From positions 24,291-88,290 of the forward strand of contig JAPKMW010000041.1 in assembly GCA_026645575.1 (NCBI GenBank): a DNA stretch of 64,000 bases. Reading direction: 5' to 3'. The DNA is from Caldilineaceae bacterium (GTDB lineage Bacteria > Chloroflexota > Anaerolineae > Caldilineales > Caldilineaceae). A program made the translations under genes and the position numbers. The notes under the pieces were generated by a model. That model worked only from the letters and a program-made list of their open reading frames with translations. It did no database searches and had not been told where the DNA came from. Each line of letters begins with the position of its first letter. The stretch's first letter is position 1. Below are positions 7,613 through 16,115 of this stretch, in pieces.

Positions 7613-7900
7613 TTATGGTTTGGTGACGGATTGTCGATCCGGGAAGAGCGTGATCAGCGTGCGCAGCGCATGATTGACCGCTGCCGAGTCCGGGAAATAG
7701 GCCAGGACATCCGGTTCCAGAATCACCGTTCCTTGGCGCGGCTCCACCGTTTGCACGGTCGTCGTACCATCGTCCTGGCGGATGGTAACGATGTACCCGG
7801 ACTGCATCGCTTTGGCATGTTTGCCCCGCACACCACCGCGGAAATCATATTCCGGGCGTATTTCCTCGGTGGATTTGGTGGGTGAGTTAGGCTTGCTCAT
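7613..7900 (-). CDS. Small 'EYDF...RGK' family protein, full-length copy
   Basis: The 95-residue protein has an N-terminal RPEYDFRGGVRGKHAKAM, a central beta-type segment ending in TTTVQTVEPRQGTV, and EPDVLAYFPDSAAVNHALRT with a helical tail. It resembles small antitoxin-associated proteins. It is the third gene of the C39 peptidase cassette, 58 bases after the peptidase stop. The paralogue at 5181-5396 is likewise the third gene of the DUF433 cassette. The ATG at 7900 follows AAAGAAG. Its own function is unknown. Confidence 0.75.
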   Translation of the reverse strand: MSKPNSPTKSTEEIRPEYDFRGGVRGKHAKAMQSGYIVTIRQDDGTTTVQTVEPRQGTVILEPDVLAYFPDSAAVNHALRTLITLFPDRQSVTKP

Positions 7901-7958
7901 CGATTCTTCTTTCGGCGTTTGTCGCCCGTCGACAACTGATGATGCGAAAGTAGCGCAT

Positions 7959-8423
7959 TTATCGGAAGAACGCAAAATCCTCATCCTTGGCAAGCCAGGC
8001 CAAATCAAAATCACCCAACGGCACGATGATAGGCGCAATCTCAAACGACGGATCATTCAAGTAGACGTACTGGTGATCCATGCCAACGACGACAACCGCA
8101 TGATCAGTTTGCCCTTCCCAGTGCGGCAACTCGGCTGTTTGGACCGAGGCGATGCAAGGACAATTCTGGCTCAACTGATGATAGAGTTGCGTCAAAGTGC
8201 CAGATGCAACCGTAACTTGAATGCCAATCTGCTCCAAATGACGAAGGTTGGAAAAGGGTGTACCGTAGTCCTTTGTCCCCAATAGGCGCACCAATCGTTC
8301 ATAACGCATTGAACGTCCCAGATACATCAACACCATCAGTGCGCAGGCTGGCAGACAGTCCGCATTGGCGCGCTGCAAAAAGTGCGGCACAGGGAGCAAC
8401 ACACGTTGAGAAAAGGAGGGCAT
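7959..8423 (-). CDS. C39-like (papain-fold) cysteine peptidase
   Basis: The 154-residue stand-alone protein matches the C39-like peptidase fold. A catalytic Cys lies in ADCLPACALMVL near residue 23-27, a catalytic His in TDHAVVVVG near residue 112, and an Asp/Asn in YLNDPSF near residue 124. It has no transporter or membrane segment, so it is not a bacteriocin ABC exporter of the usual form. The upstream partner looks like a PepSY-type protein and may act as an inhibitor or chaperone. The ATG at 8423 lacks a good ribosome site, suggesting dependence on translation of the preceding gene, which ends 23 bases before. Confidence 0.75.
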   Translation of the reverse strand: MPSFSQRVLLPVPHFLQRANADCLPACALMVLMYLGRSMRYERLVRLLGTKDYGTPFSNLRHLEQIGIQVTVASGTLTQLYHQLSQNCPCIASVQTAELPHWEGQTDHAVVVVGMDHQYVYLNDPSFEIAPIIVPLGDFDLAWLAKDEDFAFFR

Positions 8424-8446
8424 AGGAAGGTCAACTTGTGATGTTG

Positions 8447-8905
8447 TTAAACGCCTGCTACTGGCGCAAGGATTGGATCACCGGCTGCGTTTAAGACGAT
8501 CATCGGCGCCCGCGGTACATCTACTGGCAGTGCTATGGGCGGAACGGTGCTATAGGGCTGAAAAGGTGGCAGTGTTGCGGCTAGCGCGTCGGCACGTTGC
8601 TCAATCTGGGCTTGACAGATCGCACGCTCACAAATTTCGCCAGTGAGGGCGTCAACTTCCACTTCCCCAACCTCGCCGACGATCCCCACCCGCGGTGCGC
8701 TGAAATGGGCCGGCACGCGCCAGACCGTGCGTTGACCGACCACCAGCGTTGGCGTATCAGCCCCCAGCATATGGCTGACCTCCATGCGCAACCAGCGCGC
8801 GACTTTGCGCTGCGCTTCTTCGGCGGTGACATGAACGGTCACTATCTGGCGGATCTCAAAGGTGCCTGTTTGTAGCAGCGGGTATTGATCAAGAATCACG
8901 GTCAT
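8447..8905 (-). CDS. PepSY-like partner protein of the C39 peptidase
   Basis: The 152-residue protein lacks a signal peptide or membrane segment. Its core has paired helix-strand units: EEAQRKVARWLRMEVSHML, then VWRVPAHF, and a VGEVEVDALTGEI strand. That pattern, ending in D-A-x-T-G-E, is typical of PepSY/peptidase-propeptide domains, which restrain neighbouring peptidases. The tail is proline-rich. The ATG at 8905 follows GGAAGGAG. It is the first gene of a three-gene cassette, upstream of the peptidase and the EYDF protein. The PepSY assignment rests on pattern only. Confidence 0.55.
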   Translation of the reverse strand: MTVILDQYPLLQTGTFEIRQIVTVHVTAEEAQRKVARWLRMEVSHMLGADTPTLVVGQRTVWRVPAHFSAPRVGIVGEVGEVEVDALTGEICERAICQAQIEQRADALAATLPPFQPYSTVPPIALPVDVPRAPMIVLNAAGDPILAPVAGV

Positions 8906-8998
8906 CGATAGCTTTGCTCCTTCCACCTAACGCAAAGGCAGGTTTTCCAGATTGTAAAACGCCGGCGAATTACATCATTCATGCCGATTCGCTTCATC

Positions 8999-9212
8999 AT
9001 ACCATAAGTTACGAATCTACCGGTAAACTTAGGCGGAGCGCGATCTACGACCAGCGCGTGCATTGCACGGGTCAACCGCTGCTGCCGGCAGGCGAACCGC
9101 TGTGACCCGTGCAACGCACGCGCTTGGCCCGCCCGCCCGCAACCGTCTCCGGTGTACCAGTCATTGATGATCGCAGACCAACTGGTGGTTTATCAGTGGT
9201 AAAATCCACCAT
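8999..9212. repeat. Cassette-upstream repeat, copy 2, with 22-bp hairpin
   Basis: Arms at 9053-9074 and 9103-9124 form a perfect hairpin. Flanking similarity with 6109-6345 covers about 200 bp. On the minus strand it contains TTATGGTATGATG, a plausible -10 region for the PepSY/C39 cassette. Confidence 0.75.
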
Positions 9213-9270
9213 TTCCGGCACAGACCGGCCCTTGCGCTAAACCGTAACCAGTCCTTGCACCGGAAGCGCA

Positions 9271-9459
9271 TCAAGGCCCGGTGGCGGTTGCGGTGGGTGT
9301 GGGCGTGGCAAGGGGTGATAGCGGGGCACCCACCGTAGCCATAACCGTGACCGTTGGCGACCCGATGCCATCACCGGTAAGCTGCCGAAATTCGGCTGCG
9401 GTGGCATTCTGAGGCAAGGTAGGTTGAAAACCAGAAGTTTCTTCCAAGTTATGTGAAAT
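9271..9459 (-). pseudogene. In-frame 3' tail beyond the STAND-WD40 TAG stop
   Basis: After TAG at 9462-9460 the same frame continues without a stop for 62 codons to TGA at 9271. It reads NLEETSGFQPTLPQNATAAE, then a Thr/Pro-rich end (ATPTPTATATG). This looks like a natural low-complexity C terminus, so the TAG is either a recent nonsense mutation, a read-through point or a sequencing error. The main domains are intact in any case. Confidence 0.5.
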
Positions 9460-12400
9460 CTATGGTCCGTCTGCGAACTCTGGGCAGGTGCGTTGATAGC
9501 TTCTGCTAAAAAAGTAGCGTTGCCATTCTGCTTGGGTAAAATTGCGGTTGGCGACGCGACAGGCGCGTTCGAGCCACGCGTCAACACGCAAATCGTGAAC
9601 GACAACCGTGTCATCCTCGCTACCGGAAAAGAGGAGTTCGCCGTTGGGGTGGAAGAGTAAGGCCGAGATATAGGCATCATGATCACGGAAAGTTTTGCCA
9701 AAGGGCTGGCCGGTCGTTGTGTCGTAGAGGCCAAATTCATAACTGTTTTTGCCAATCGCCAGGTAGCGGCCATCTGGGCTAAAGGTCAAGACACGGATAC
9801 GCTGACCACGCAAGCCAAAGTTGAGACGGGCGTCGGGTTTATCCAGATTGATGGTCATCACCGTACCATCGCCGGTGCCGACGGCGAGCACGGACGGCTG
9901 CCGTGGATGAAAGGTCAAGGCCGTCACGGCGCCCGATTGGCCTTTGAGGGCGGCGCCGTATGGCTGCCCGTCTTTGACTGACCACAGGCGAATCTCCCCA
10001 CGACCACAGATCATACTGCCGCGACTCTCGATCAGTGTCCCACAACCACCGGACGCCAACACGGCGCCATCCCGTCTGAAGGCCAGACTGTCAACCAAGC
10101 CGGGATGCGCCTGCCAACGGCTTGCGGGCTCGCTACTCTGGATCTGCCAGAGGGAAAGGTTGCCGCTCTCTTCGCCCACCGCCAGGAGATTGCTATCTGG
10201 ACTGAAAAGCAGGGAACGCACCGGCGTCGTGAGGGGCAGTGTCTTATTGAGTGGTTGACCAGTAGCCACATCCCACAGCGTCACGGGTTTGGTGACATCC
10301 GCCGTTGCAGCGATAGCGCCATCGGGACTGATGACGCCTATACCAATGGATGTGATACCATTTAAGGCCACCATTTCATTGCGCGGTTGCCGTTTTGCGA
10401 CATCCCAGGTGCTGATTTTGGCATCGGCGCTCAGGGTCAATAGTGTTTTTTGATCCGGCAGCAACCGAATTGTCCGAATATTATCGGCGTGGCGGATGAC
10501 AGATTGGCTTTCATCCCGTTGCCACAATGTAACTAGCCAATCTAGGCCGCCGGTGGCAATGGTTTTACCATCAGGACTAAAAGCCAGGCGAAAGAGACCG
10601 GTTGTGCCGGCGGCCAAGCCTAGACTGAGCGGCGACAAAGTGGGTTGGCCGTTGATGCGTGTGGGATTCACCCGCCAGACTCTAACGACGCCACTCTCGC
10701 TGCTGCTGGCGAGCAAGGTAGGATCGACTGGGCTAAAGCCAATGCCCCAAATCGTCCTTGTATGATTAAAATCGCCAGAACTTTTGGCGATCTCGGCAGG
10801 ACGCGCACGGTTTTGTTGCCAGGGCCGCATATCCCAAATTTTGAGGGGCGGCGAGTTCCCCGCATTGCCCGTTGCCAGCAGGGGCTGATCGACAGAACTG
10901 TTGAAGGCCACACTGGTGACAACTTGACCATCTTGTGGCGTAATAGTTACTGTGTGCGTCACCATGCCAGCGGGCGGCGCGCCGATGTCCCACAGTTGCA
11001 CTGTCCGGTCCCGGCTGGCCGATGCCACGGTGCGATTATCCGGGGCAATCGCCACATCCCACACCCAATCCTGATGACTAACCGAGCGAGTAATCTCCCA
11101 GTGCGTCGCCAGATCCCAAACAATGACCCGCTTATCGGCGCCGCCGGAAACAAGCAGTTTGTCATCTGCGCTAAAGGCAAGACTATGGACATTGTAGGCA
11201 TGGCCGCGCAACGGCTGACCCACAGGCAGCCAGCGGGTTGTATCGCGCAGCCAGATCGCCCCATCGCCATCGCCGGCCGCCAGCAGTTTGCCATCATGGC
11301 TAAAGGCCACGGTATAGATACTAGCCGCAGAGGTTGAATTGGTGATTGTTTTGATTGGGCGCCGAGTGGTCAAGTCCCAGATCACAATTTTGCCATCATC
11401 GCTACCGGAGGCGAGCAATGGCGTGGTTGGGTGAAATGTTACATCCCAGACCCGGTCGCTATGGCTGCGTAAGAAGGCCAGCACATTATCAGCGCAACAT
11501 TGCTGTGCCGCTAATAGAGCGGAACGTGCATCGCCTACTTCACTTTGCTGCCGCTGATATGCTTCGCGCGCAAGTAAGAAAGCAGTGTCCGCTTCCGTAA
11601 CAGCAAGGTGACTGGCTTGTGCGGCTAGTTGTCGCACAGACGCATTGCGCGATTGATTGAGGGCAATAAAGGCCAGACCCACTGCCAGGACTGCCAATAC
11701 CACCATACCGGCCAATAACCAGCGCAGCCGCTGATTATGGCGCGTTTCAATCAGGATGCGCTCTTCGGCCTGAGCGCGTGCCGCCTGTTCCTCGGCGAGT
11801 CTTTCCTCTTCTTCCTGAGCCTTCTGGTAGCGCGCTTGCCAATCGAGTAGTGGTTGCCCCAGCACATCATGGAAGATTTCGTATTGAACTGCCCCTGTGG
11901 GTGACTGAATGCCTCGGACCAAGCGACGATCTTGCAATTGTTGAATCACTTGTTCAACTTCGTTGCGTTCGCCTTCAGCGTAATAGGCCAGCTCATCCAG
12001 AGATAAAGCGATTTTGGCACCTGAGGGCGTCACCAGCCGATCAAAGAAGCGTGCAGCCAGCGTGCGTTCCGCTGGTTCCAAGGCATTCAGGGTGTCGCCT
12101 AGGTAATTGCGGACAATGGTCGCTGCCCCGCCCAACCCCTCAAGAGTGCTTTGGCGCAGTTGGGTCGAGCTTTGGCTGCATTCCTCTTCCCAAAGGCGGG
12201 TTAAGACCAGTTGCAGATAGGGGGCCTCAATCTGTTCGCCGTCAACGTTGCGGCCACCGACGCCTTGGCGGCTTAACGCTACCTGGCCGCTCCCCACCTG
12301 GTTTAGCACAGCATCAACCAGGCCAGGTTCAATCATTATCCGCGTACCATGCTCCTGGTTGTATTGCTCCAACGGCCTGACCACCGCCTCTTTGCCGGCG

Positions 12401-13068
12401 CTACGACCTAAATGGCCGATGCTGAGACGGTTGTCGAGCAGAAAGGGAATCTGCCCTTTAAAGCGATCCAGACGCGCCAAAGCATCCTCGCGCAGGCTCA
12501 GGAGAAAGTTAACGCGCAGGTCGAGGCTGTTCATCGCCTGCACCAGTTCATAGGCAAAATCACCAGCGTCATCAGTAGGAGGATGGTAGAGGAAATATTC
12601 TTCAAATTGATCAAAGATCAGCAGTAGATCACTCTGAGTACGGTTGCTCCAGGTTGTAAGGAAGGCAGTCAATGGCAGCGGTCGTGTCGAGTCGCCAGGC
12701 GCCCTTGGCCAATCCGCTGTGGGTAAGCCACAATCGATGATCGCCGTTTCAATGGCCTGCGCCAGTCCGGTCAGCGGATCGGTTTGCCAGCGATTGAAAT
12801 AAACCGGGATAAAGTCGGCACGACCATAACGGCGCACACTTGTGTATGTCTGTTGTTGCAACTGATGAAGCACACCAGCCCGTAGCACCGAACTTTTGCC
12901 CACCCCACTAGGGCCATAAAAGAGCGTCAGGCGCGCAACTTCCAGACTCGCCATAATCGTCGCAACTTCATGCGTGCGCCCAAAGAAATAGGCCGCATCC
13001 GCTTCAGTATAGGGCGTTAATCCCCGATAGGGCGAGTTCATCCCCTGCTGTGTTGTCCCGTTACCCAT
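9460..13068 (-). CDS. nSTAND1 NTPase with transmembrane segment and 14 WD40 repeats
   Basis: The 1202-residue protein starts with the nSTAND1 entry motif YRGLTPYTEADAAYFFGR. It has Walker A GPSGVGKSS at residues 52-60 and Walker B IFDQFEE at 151-157. A charged coiled coil rich in Glu/Ala (about 415-445) precedes a single membrane helix at about 449-470. Fourteen WD40 repeats follow (about 525-1175), enough for two seven-bladed propellers. STAND NTPases act as signal-gated oligomerising switches, and WD40 repeats serve as sensor or autoinhibitory domains. It follows the CHAT gene by 33 bases. The gene ends in TAG, after which the same frame stays open for a further 62 codons (see the tail entry). 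Confidence 0.9.
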   Translation of the reverse strand: MGNGTTQQGMNSPYRGLTPYTEADAAYFFGRTHEVATIMASLEVARLTLFYGPSGVGKSSVLRAGVLHQLQQQTYTSVRRYGRADFIPVYFNRWQTDPLTGLAQAIETAIIDCGLPTADWPRAPGDSTRPLPLTAFLTTWSNRTQSDLLLIFDQFEEYFLYHPPTDDAGDFAYELVQAMNSLDLRVNFLLSLREDALARLDRFKGQIPFLLDNRLSIGHLGRSAGKEAVVRPLEQYNQEHGTRIMIEPGLVDAVLNQVGSGQVALSRQGVGGRNVDGEQIEAPYLQLVLTRLWEEECSQSSTQLRQSTLEGLGGAATIVRNYLGDTLNALEPAERTLAARFFDRLVTPSGAKIALSLDELAYYAEGERNEVEQVIQQLQDRRLVRGIQSPTGAVQYEIFHDVLGQPLLDWQARYQKAQEEEERLAEEQAARAQAEERILIETRHNQRLRWLLAGMVVLAVLAVGLAFIALNQSRNASVRQLAAQASHLAVTEADTAFLLAREAYQRQQSEVGDARSALLAAQQCCADNVLAFLRSHSDRVWDVTFHPTTPLLASGSDDGKIVIWDLTTRRPIKTITNSTSAASIYTVAFSHDGKLLAAGDGDGAIWLRDTTRWLPVGQPLRGHAYNVHSLAFSADDKLLVSGGADKRVIVWDLATHWEITRSVSHQDWVWDVAIAPDNRTVASASRDRTVQLWDIGAPPAGMVTHTVTITPQDGQVVTSVAFNSSVDQPLLATGNAGNSPPLKIWDMRPWQQNRARPAEIAKSSGDFNHTRTIWGIGFSPVDPTLLASSSESGVVRVWRVNPTRINGQPTLSPLSLGLAAGTTGLFRLAFSPDGKTIATGGLDWLVTLWQRDESQSVIRHADNIRTIRLLPDQKTLLTLSADAKISTWDVAKRQPRNEMVALNGITSIGIGVISPDGAIAATADVTKPVTLWDVATGQPLNKTLPLTTPVRSLLFSPDSNLLAVGEESGNLSLWQIQSSEPASRWQAHPGLVDSLAFRRDGAVLASGGCGTLIESRGSMICGRGEIRLWSVKDGQPYGAALKGQSGAVTALTFHPRQPSVLAVGTGDGTVMTINLDKPDARLNFGLRGQRIRVLTFSPDGRYLAIGKNSYEFGLYDTTTGQPFGKTFRDHDAYISALLFHPNGELLFSGSEDDTVVVHDLRVDAWLERACRVANRNFTQAEWQRYFFSRSYQRTCPEFADGP

Positions 13069-13101
13069 TATCGATTGACCATTACTTATGGCTATTGATG
13101 A

Positions 13102-15423
13102 TTAAAGCGTCTCCAACCAAGCATTGACATAGGCCACCACCCCTTCGGGCGCCGCCACCAAGGGGGTGATGTCCTGGCTGAGCCAGAATTCTCGTTCAAT
13201 GGGCGACAAGGCAGCCACAATCGCCCAACTTTTGTCATGAAGGCGGCGCTTCTGAAAGCGCACGCGCTGCCAGATCAGGCGCAGATGCCACGGCTGTAAG
13301 CTATAGCCAAAGAAGGCAAAGCTACGCCGGTTGATCTGACGCAACAGCCGGGTGGGCAAGAGCGTCCCAATCTCTTGAGCTGGTAGATAATCCAAAAATT
13401 GATCTTCCGTAATCAGAACGCTACCTGGTTCATCGGTAGGGCGGAGGCCACATAATTTGATAATGATGGGGTGTTCGTCGGTAGTATGCGCATCAAAGGT
13501 CAGCGGATCGATGACTTCCGCCGACGAGCCGATGGGTGGGATATGGATAAAGCGCGCCGGATGATCAACTCCTTCTTCGATAAAGCGATGACGATAGGCA
13601 AAGAGGTGATAGGGCTGCCCCACGTCGGCGAAGGCGCGCTCCAGCAGATCATCGAGTGCGGTTGTAAAGATCACGAAGCGTTGGTCAGCATCGCGCAGAA
13701 AGCCTTTGCGATATAAACGACTAGGCAACTGGGCCAGCAGATGATGAAGAATGGTGGGCGGTCCAGGTTGCGTATAAAATTCGGCCAAGCGACGATAGAG
13801 CGCCGACTGACCTTCCAACAGCAAGGTGTATTGCGCCACTTGCAGCAAGGGGGTTGTAGAGGTGACTTGCGGCTCTAAAGGTTCAGCCAAGAGGGCTGCC
13901 ATCTCCTCGGCGCTGGGCGACGATTCGCCAGGTGTCCAGCTATCTGTCGTTAACCGTCCCAAGCGACTCGCATCCCAGCCCAGAAAAGGCACGAGCCGCC
14001 CTTCTGTCAACGCATTCAGCAGCGGTTTGTACTCCTGTACTTGTTTCTCGTAATCGAGCGGCAGGACAGTCTCGGTGGCATCCAGTTTTTGCTTACTCTC
14101 TACCAGGAGTTGCCAAGTGTTGCGAAAGTTGGGTTGTAGGCGGCGGATCAGTTCCAATGTACGATAGGCTTCGCGCCACTGCTGGTTGTGGTAATACGCT
14201 TCTGCCACTGGGTATAAGCGCGCTGCCTCGATTGCGTCATCGAAATCTTCTTGCAACCGTCGCGCTCCTGCATGAGTTGGCTGTAGTTGCAAGATTTGTG
14301 CAACCAGCCGCAGCAAAAGATTGTTCTGTTCAGGTACATGCCGAATCTTCTCTACGCGTTGCCAGAGCCGTTCCGCTTTTTGGCTATTGTCCAGCACGGG
14401 AATGGCAAAGGGTTCGCTGCCCTGAAAGTAGAGCGCCGGCACGCCCCACGCTGTCGAGTGTTCGGCGATGCGTTTGCGCCCCTCGCCGACGGCGGCTTCC
14501 AGGGGGTAGCCATCGGCCAGGGCGCGGTAGAACTCCTGGGAGAAGGCCAGGGCGTCGCTGTCGAGGATCGGCGCTTGCATGGCGATCACTGCGGGTACGC
14601 CCTGCTGAATCAACTTTTGCGCTACCCCGGCAAAGGCGGAGCGCTGGCCCGATGTCGCGCCTTGACAGGCATTGAGCAACGCCAGCCGCAACGATTCACA
14701 ACTGGTCAACAAGGTAGCGAGTTGTTCAGCCGAACAGCGAACAGCCTTACCGTCCGTCTGCTGGAAATAGAGGACGCCTTGCTGTGCGGTATCAATAAAG
14801 CGACCATGACCAACAAAGTGAAAAATATGGGGTTGGTGTTGCCGCAATGCACCCTGAAGGGCTTCATAGGTTGGCTCAATGGGGATCAAGTTAACGGCGG
14901 CAGTCGCCGTAGCATTTGTCAGGTTGGCCCATTCGGCAGCGCTGTCCAGGCGGGGCAGATCGCTGGGGTCGCTGATCATAACCAGTACCCGTAACAGACT
15001 ATCAACCGGCACCGGCTTACGACCGGGGACAGCTAAACTGCGCACCAGCGATCGATCTGGATGCAGCACCAATGGCCGCTCCTCTTTGCTGTCGTACAAA
15101 TATTCCCACGGAATCCGCAACAACTCCGGCACATGGCTCATGATGCGGAAGCGCGTTTGGCGTCCGGACGCGGTGGCTTGGGCATAGAGCCGGATGAGAG
15201 CGCCGCCCCATAGTTCGTCAAAGAGTGCACCACCGGCGCTTTTCCAAAGGGCGGCATCCGGTGGTTGTCCCAGGTCCAGCGCAACGTTCAACCCGATGAT
15301 GGCATCCTCCACGGCGGATAAGCGGAAAGCGCCGAATTGGGGTTCGTTGTTATAGCGGATCGTGACATTCTCACCGGCCGTTGGTTCGGCGGCCGTGAGC
15401 GTAATTTCGAGATCTTCAAACAT
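13102..15423 (-). CDS. CHAT protease domain fused to TPR-like region and SIR2-like domain
   Basis: The 773-residue protein has an N-terminal adaptor, then a CHAT (caspase/HetF) domain with the dyad His206 in HFVGHG and Cys253 in LLNACQG. A helical TPR-like linker (about 345-445) and a SIR2-like domain (about 465-740, starting LTEGRLVPFLG) follow. CHAT proteases in such architectures are effectors of predicted bacterial conflict or cell-death systems, and SIR2 domains can degrade NAD. Two usual SIR2 catalytic positions are altered: TTALD instead of TTNxD (Ala589) and KLCG instead of KxHG (Cys658). That domain is therefore probably a binding module. It is first in an operon with the nSTAND-WD40 gene. 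Confidence 0.88.
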   Translation of the reverse strand: MFEDLEITLTAAEPTAGENVTIRYNNEPQFGAFRLSAVEDAIIGLNVALDLGQPPDAALWKSAGGALFDELWGGALIRLYAQATASGRQTRFRIMSHVPELLRIPWEYLYDSKEERPLVLHPDRSLVRSLAVPGRKPVPVDSLLRVLVMISDPSDLPRLDSAAEWANLTNATATAAVNLIPIEPTYEALQGALRQHQPHIFHFVGHGRFIDTAQQGVLYFQQTDGKAVRCSAEQLATLLTSCESLRLALLNACQGATSGQRSAFAGVAQKLIQQGVPAVIAMQAPILDSDALAFSQEFYRALADGYPLEAAVGEGRKRIAEHSTAWGVPALYFQGSEPFAIPVLDNSQKAERLWQRVEKIRHVPEQNNLLLRLVAQILQLQPTHAGARRLQEDFDDAIEAARLYPVAEAYYHNQQWREAYRTLELIRRLQPNFRNTWQLLVESKQKLDATETVLPLDYEKQVQEYKPLLNALTEGRLVPFLGWDASRLGRLTTDSWTPGESSPSAEEMAALLAEPLEPQVTSTTPLLQVAQYTLLLEGQSALYRRLAEFYTQPGPPTILHHLLAQLPSRLYRKGFLRDADQRFVIFTTALDDLLERAFADVGQPYHLFAYRHRFIEEGVDHPARFIHIPPIGSSAEVIDPLTFDAHTTDEHPIIIKLCGLRPTDEPGSVLITEDQFLDYLPAQEIGTLLPTRLLRQINRRSFAFFGYSLQPWHLRLIWQRVRFQKRRLHDKSWAIVAALSPIEREFWLSQDITPLVAAPEGVVAYVNAWLETL

Positions 15424-15529
15424 AGGGGATTGTCTCTGTTGGTTGGAAATGGCTTGGTCGAGCTTACGGTATACGGCGCTTGTGATTGACGATGACGGTT
15501 GCTACTAACCTCACTGTAAGCTTGGGTCG

Positions 15530-15558
15530 ATCATACTTGATTTAGTGGGAAAATGCAA
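15530..15558 (-). promoter_or_regulatory. Promoter of the CHAT/STAND operon
   Basis: Reading leftward, TTGCAT (15558-15553), 17 bases and TATGAT (15535-15530) fit the sigma-70 consensus. A start near 15523 gives a leader of about 100 bases before the CHAT ATG at 15423. Confidence 0.65.
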
Positions 15559-15577
15559 CTTACGAGTGGCGGGTGGT

Positions 15578-15691
15578 CAGGGCAATCGCGAACTCACACT
15601 GCTCTCAGCGAGTCCGTGACTCGCAACCCCATTGCGAGTCACGGACTCGCTAGGAGCTACACCGGTACGCTTCAAGTACGCGATTGCCCTG
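15578..15691. mobile_element. 114-bp MITE-like palindromic element, copy 1
   Basis: Terminal inverted repeats CAGGGCAATCGCG/CGCGATTGCCCTG bound an internal perfect hairpin (GCGAGTCCGTGACTCGCAA arms). A second copy of exactly the same length, in opposite orientation, lies at 59140-59253 and differs at only a handful of positions. No open reading frame is present. Size, ends and dispersal fit a non-autonomous element. Confidence 0.75.
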
Positions 15692-15741
15692 GGCGGGTGG
15701 TGGGTGGCGAGTGGCGAATTACCCGCCACCCGCCACTCACC

Positions 15742-15906
15742 CTAGGTCTTCCGCTCCTGTTGCAACGCCCGCACGGCCTTTTGGAGCGCCTGCACTTCCT
15801 CTGTCAGCCGTTCCAGATGTTGCAGGAGATGACCAAGCATCTGCTGTTCGGTCAATTCCTCCTGCTGCCACAGTTGCCGCACTTTGTCCAACGCATAGGT
15901 TGCCAT
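15742..15906 (-). CDS. Small coiled-coil protein
   Basis: The 54-residue frame runs from MATYALDKVRQLW to QALQKAVRALQQERKT. It is Gln/Leu/Glu-rich with a clear heptad pattern, so it should form an amphipathic helix or coiled coil. The ATG at 15906 follows AAAGGG by about nine bases. No family is recognised. It is separated from the CHAT operon by the MITE-like element and may be an independent small gene. Confidence 0.55.
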   Translation of the reverse strand: MATYALDKVRQLWQQEELTEQQMLGHLLQHLERLTEEVQALQKAVRALQQERKT

Positions 15907-15961
15907 AGGATTGCTGCCCTTTCTGCCGATGAGTCAACGCGCCTGTGCGCACGATGGGCAA

Positions 15962-15999
15962 TAAAAAAAGCGACCGCCGTTTCAAGATGGCTGCCGCTC
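15962..15999 (-). terminator. Intrinsic terminator, leftward
   Basis: On the minus strand AGCGGCAGCC pairs with GGCGGTCGCT (one mismatch, one wobble), followed by TTTTTTTATT. It lies upstream of the small coiled-coil gene and would stop a transcript entering from the right. No gene is seen to its immediate right. Confidence 0.55.
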
Positions 16000-16068
16000 T
16001 TTGTCCCATCAGCAAAATGAGGTAAAATGATGCACAGCCAGCCAGACTCGTGACAGTTTGGATGGTCA

Positions 16069-16115
16069 GCCACCTTGCAGGGTCGTGTGTGGACCCGGGG
16101 GTGGCGCTTTTTTAT
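16069..16115 (+). terminator. Intrinsic terminator, rightward
   Basis: GCCACC (16069-16074) pairs with GGTGGC (16100-16105) around an inner GGGTC/GACCC stem, followed by GCTTTTTTATT. It faces away from the leftward terminator at 15962-15999. The short interval between them might hold divergent promoters or a small RNA. Confidence 0.5.
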
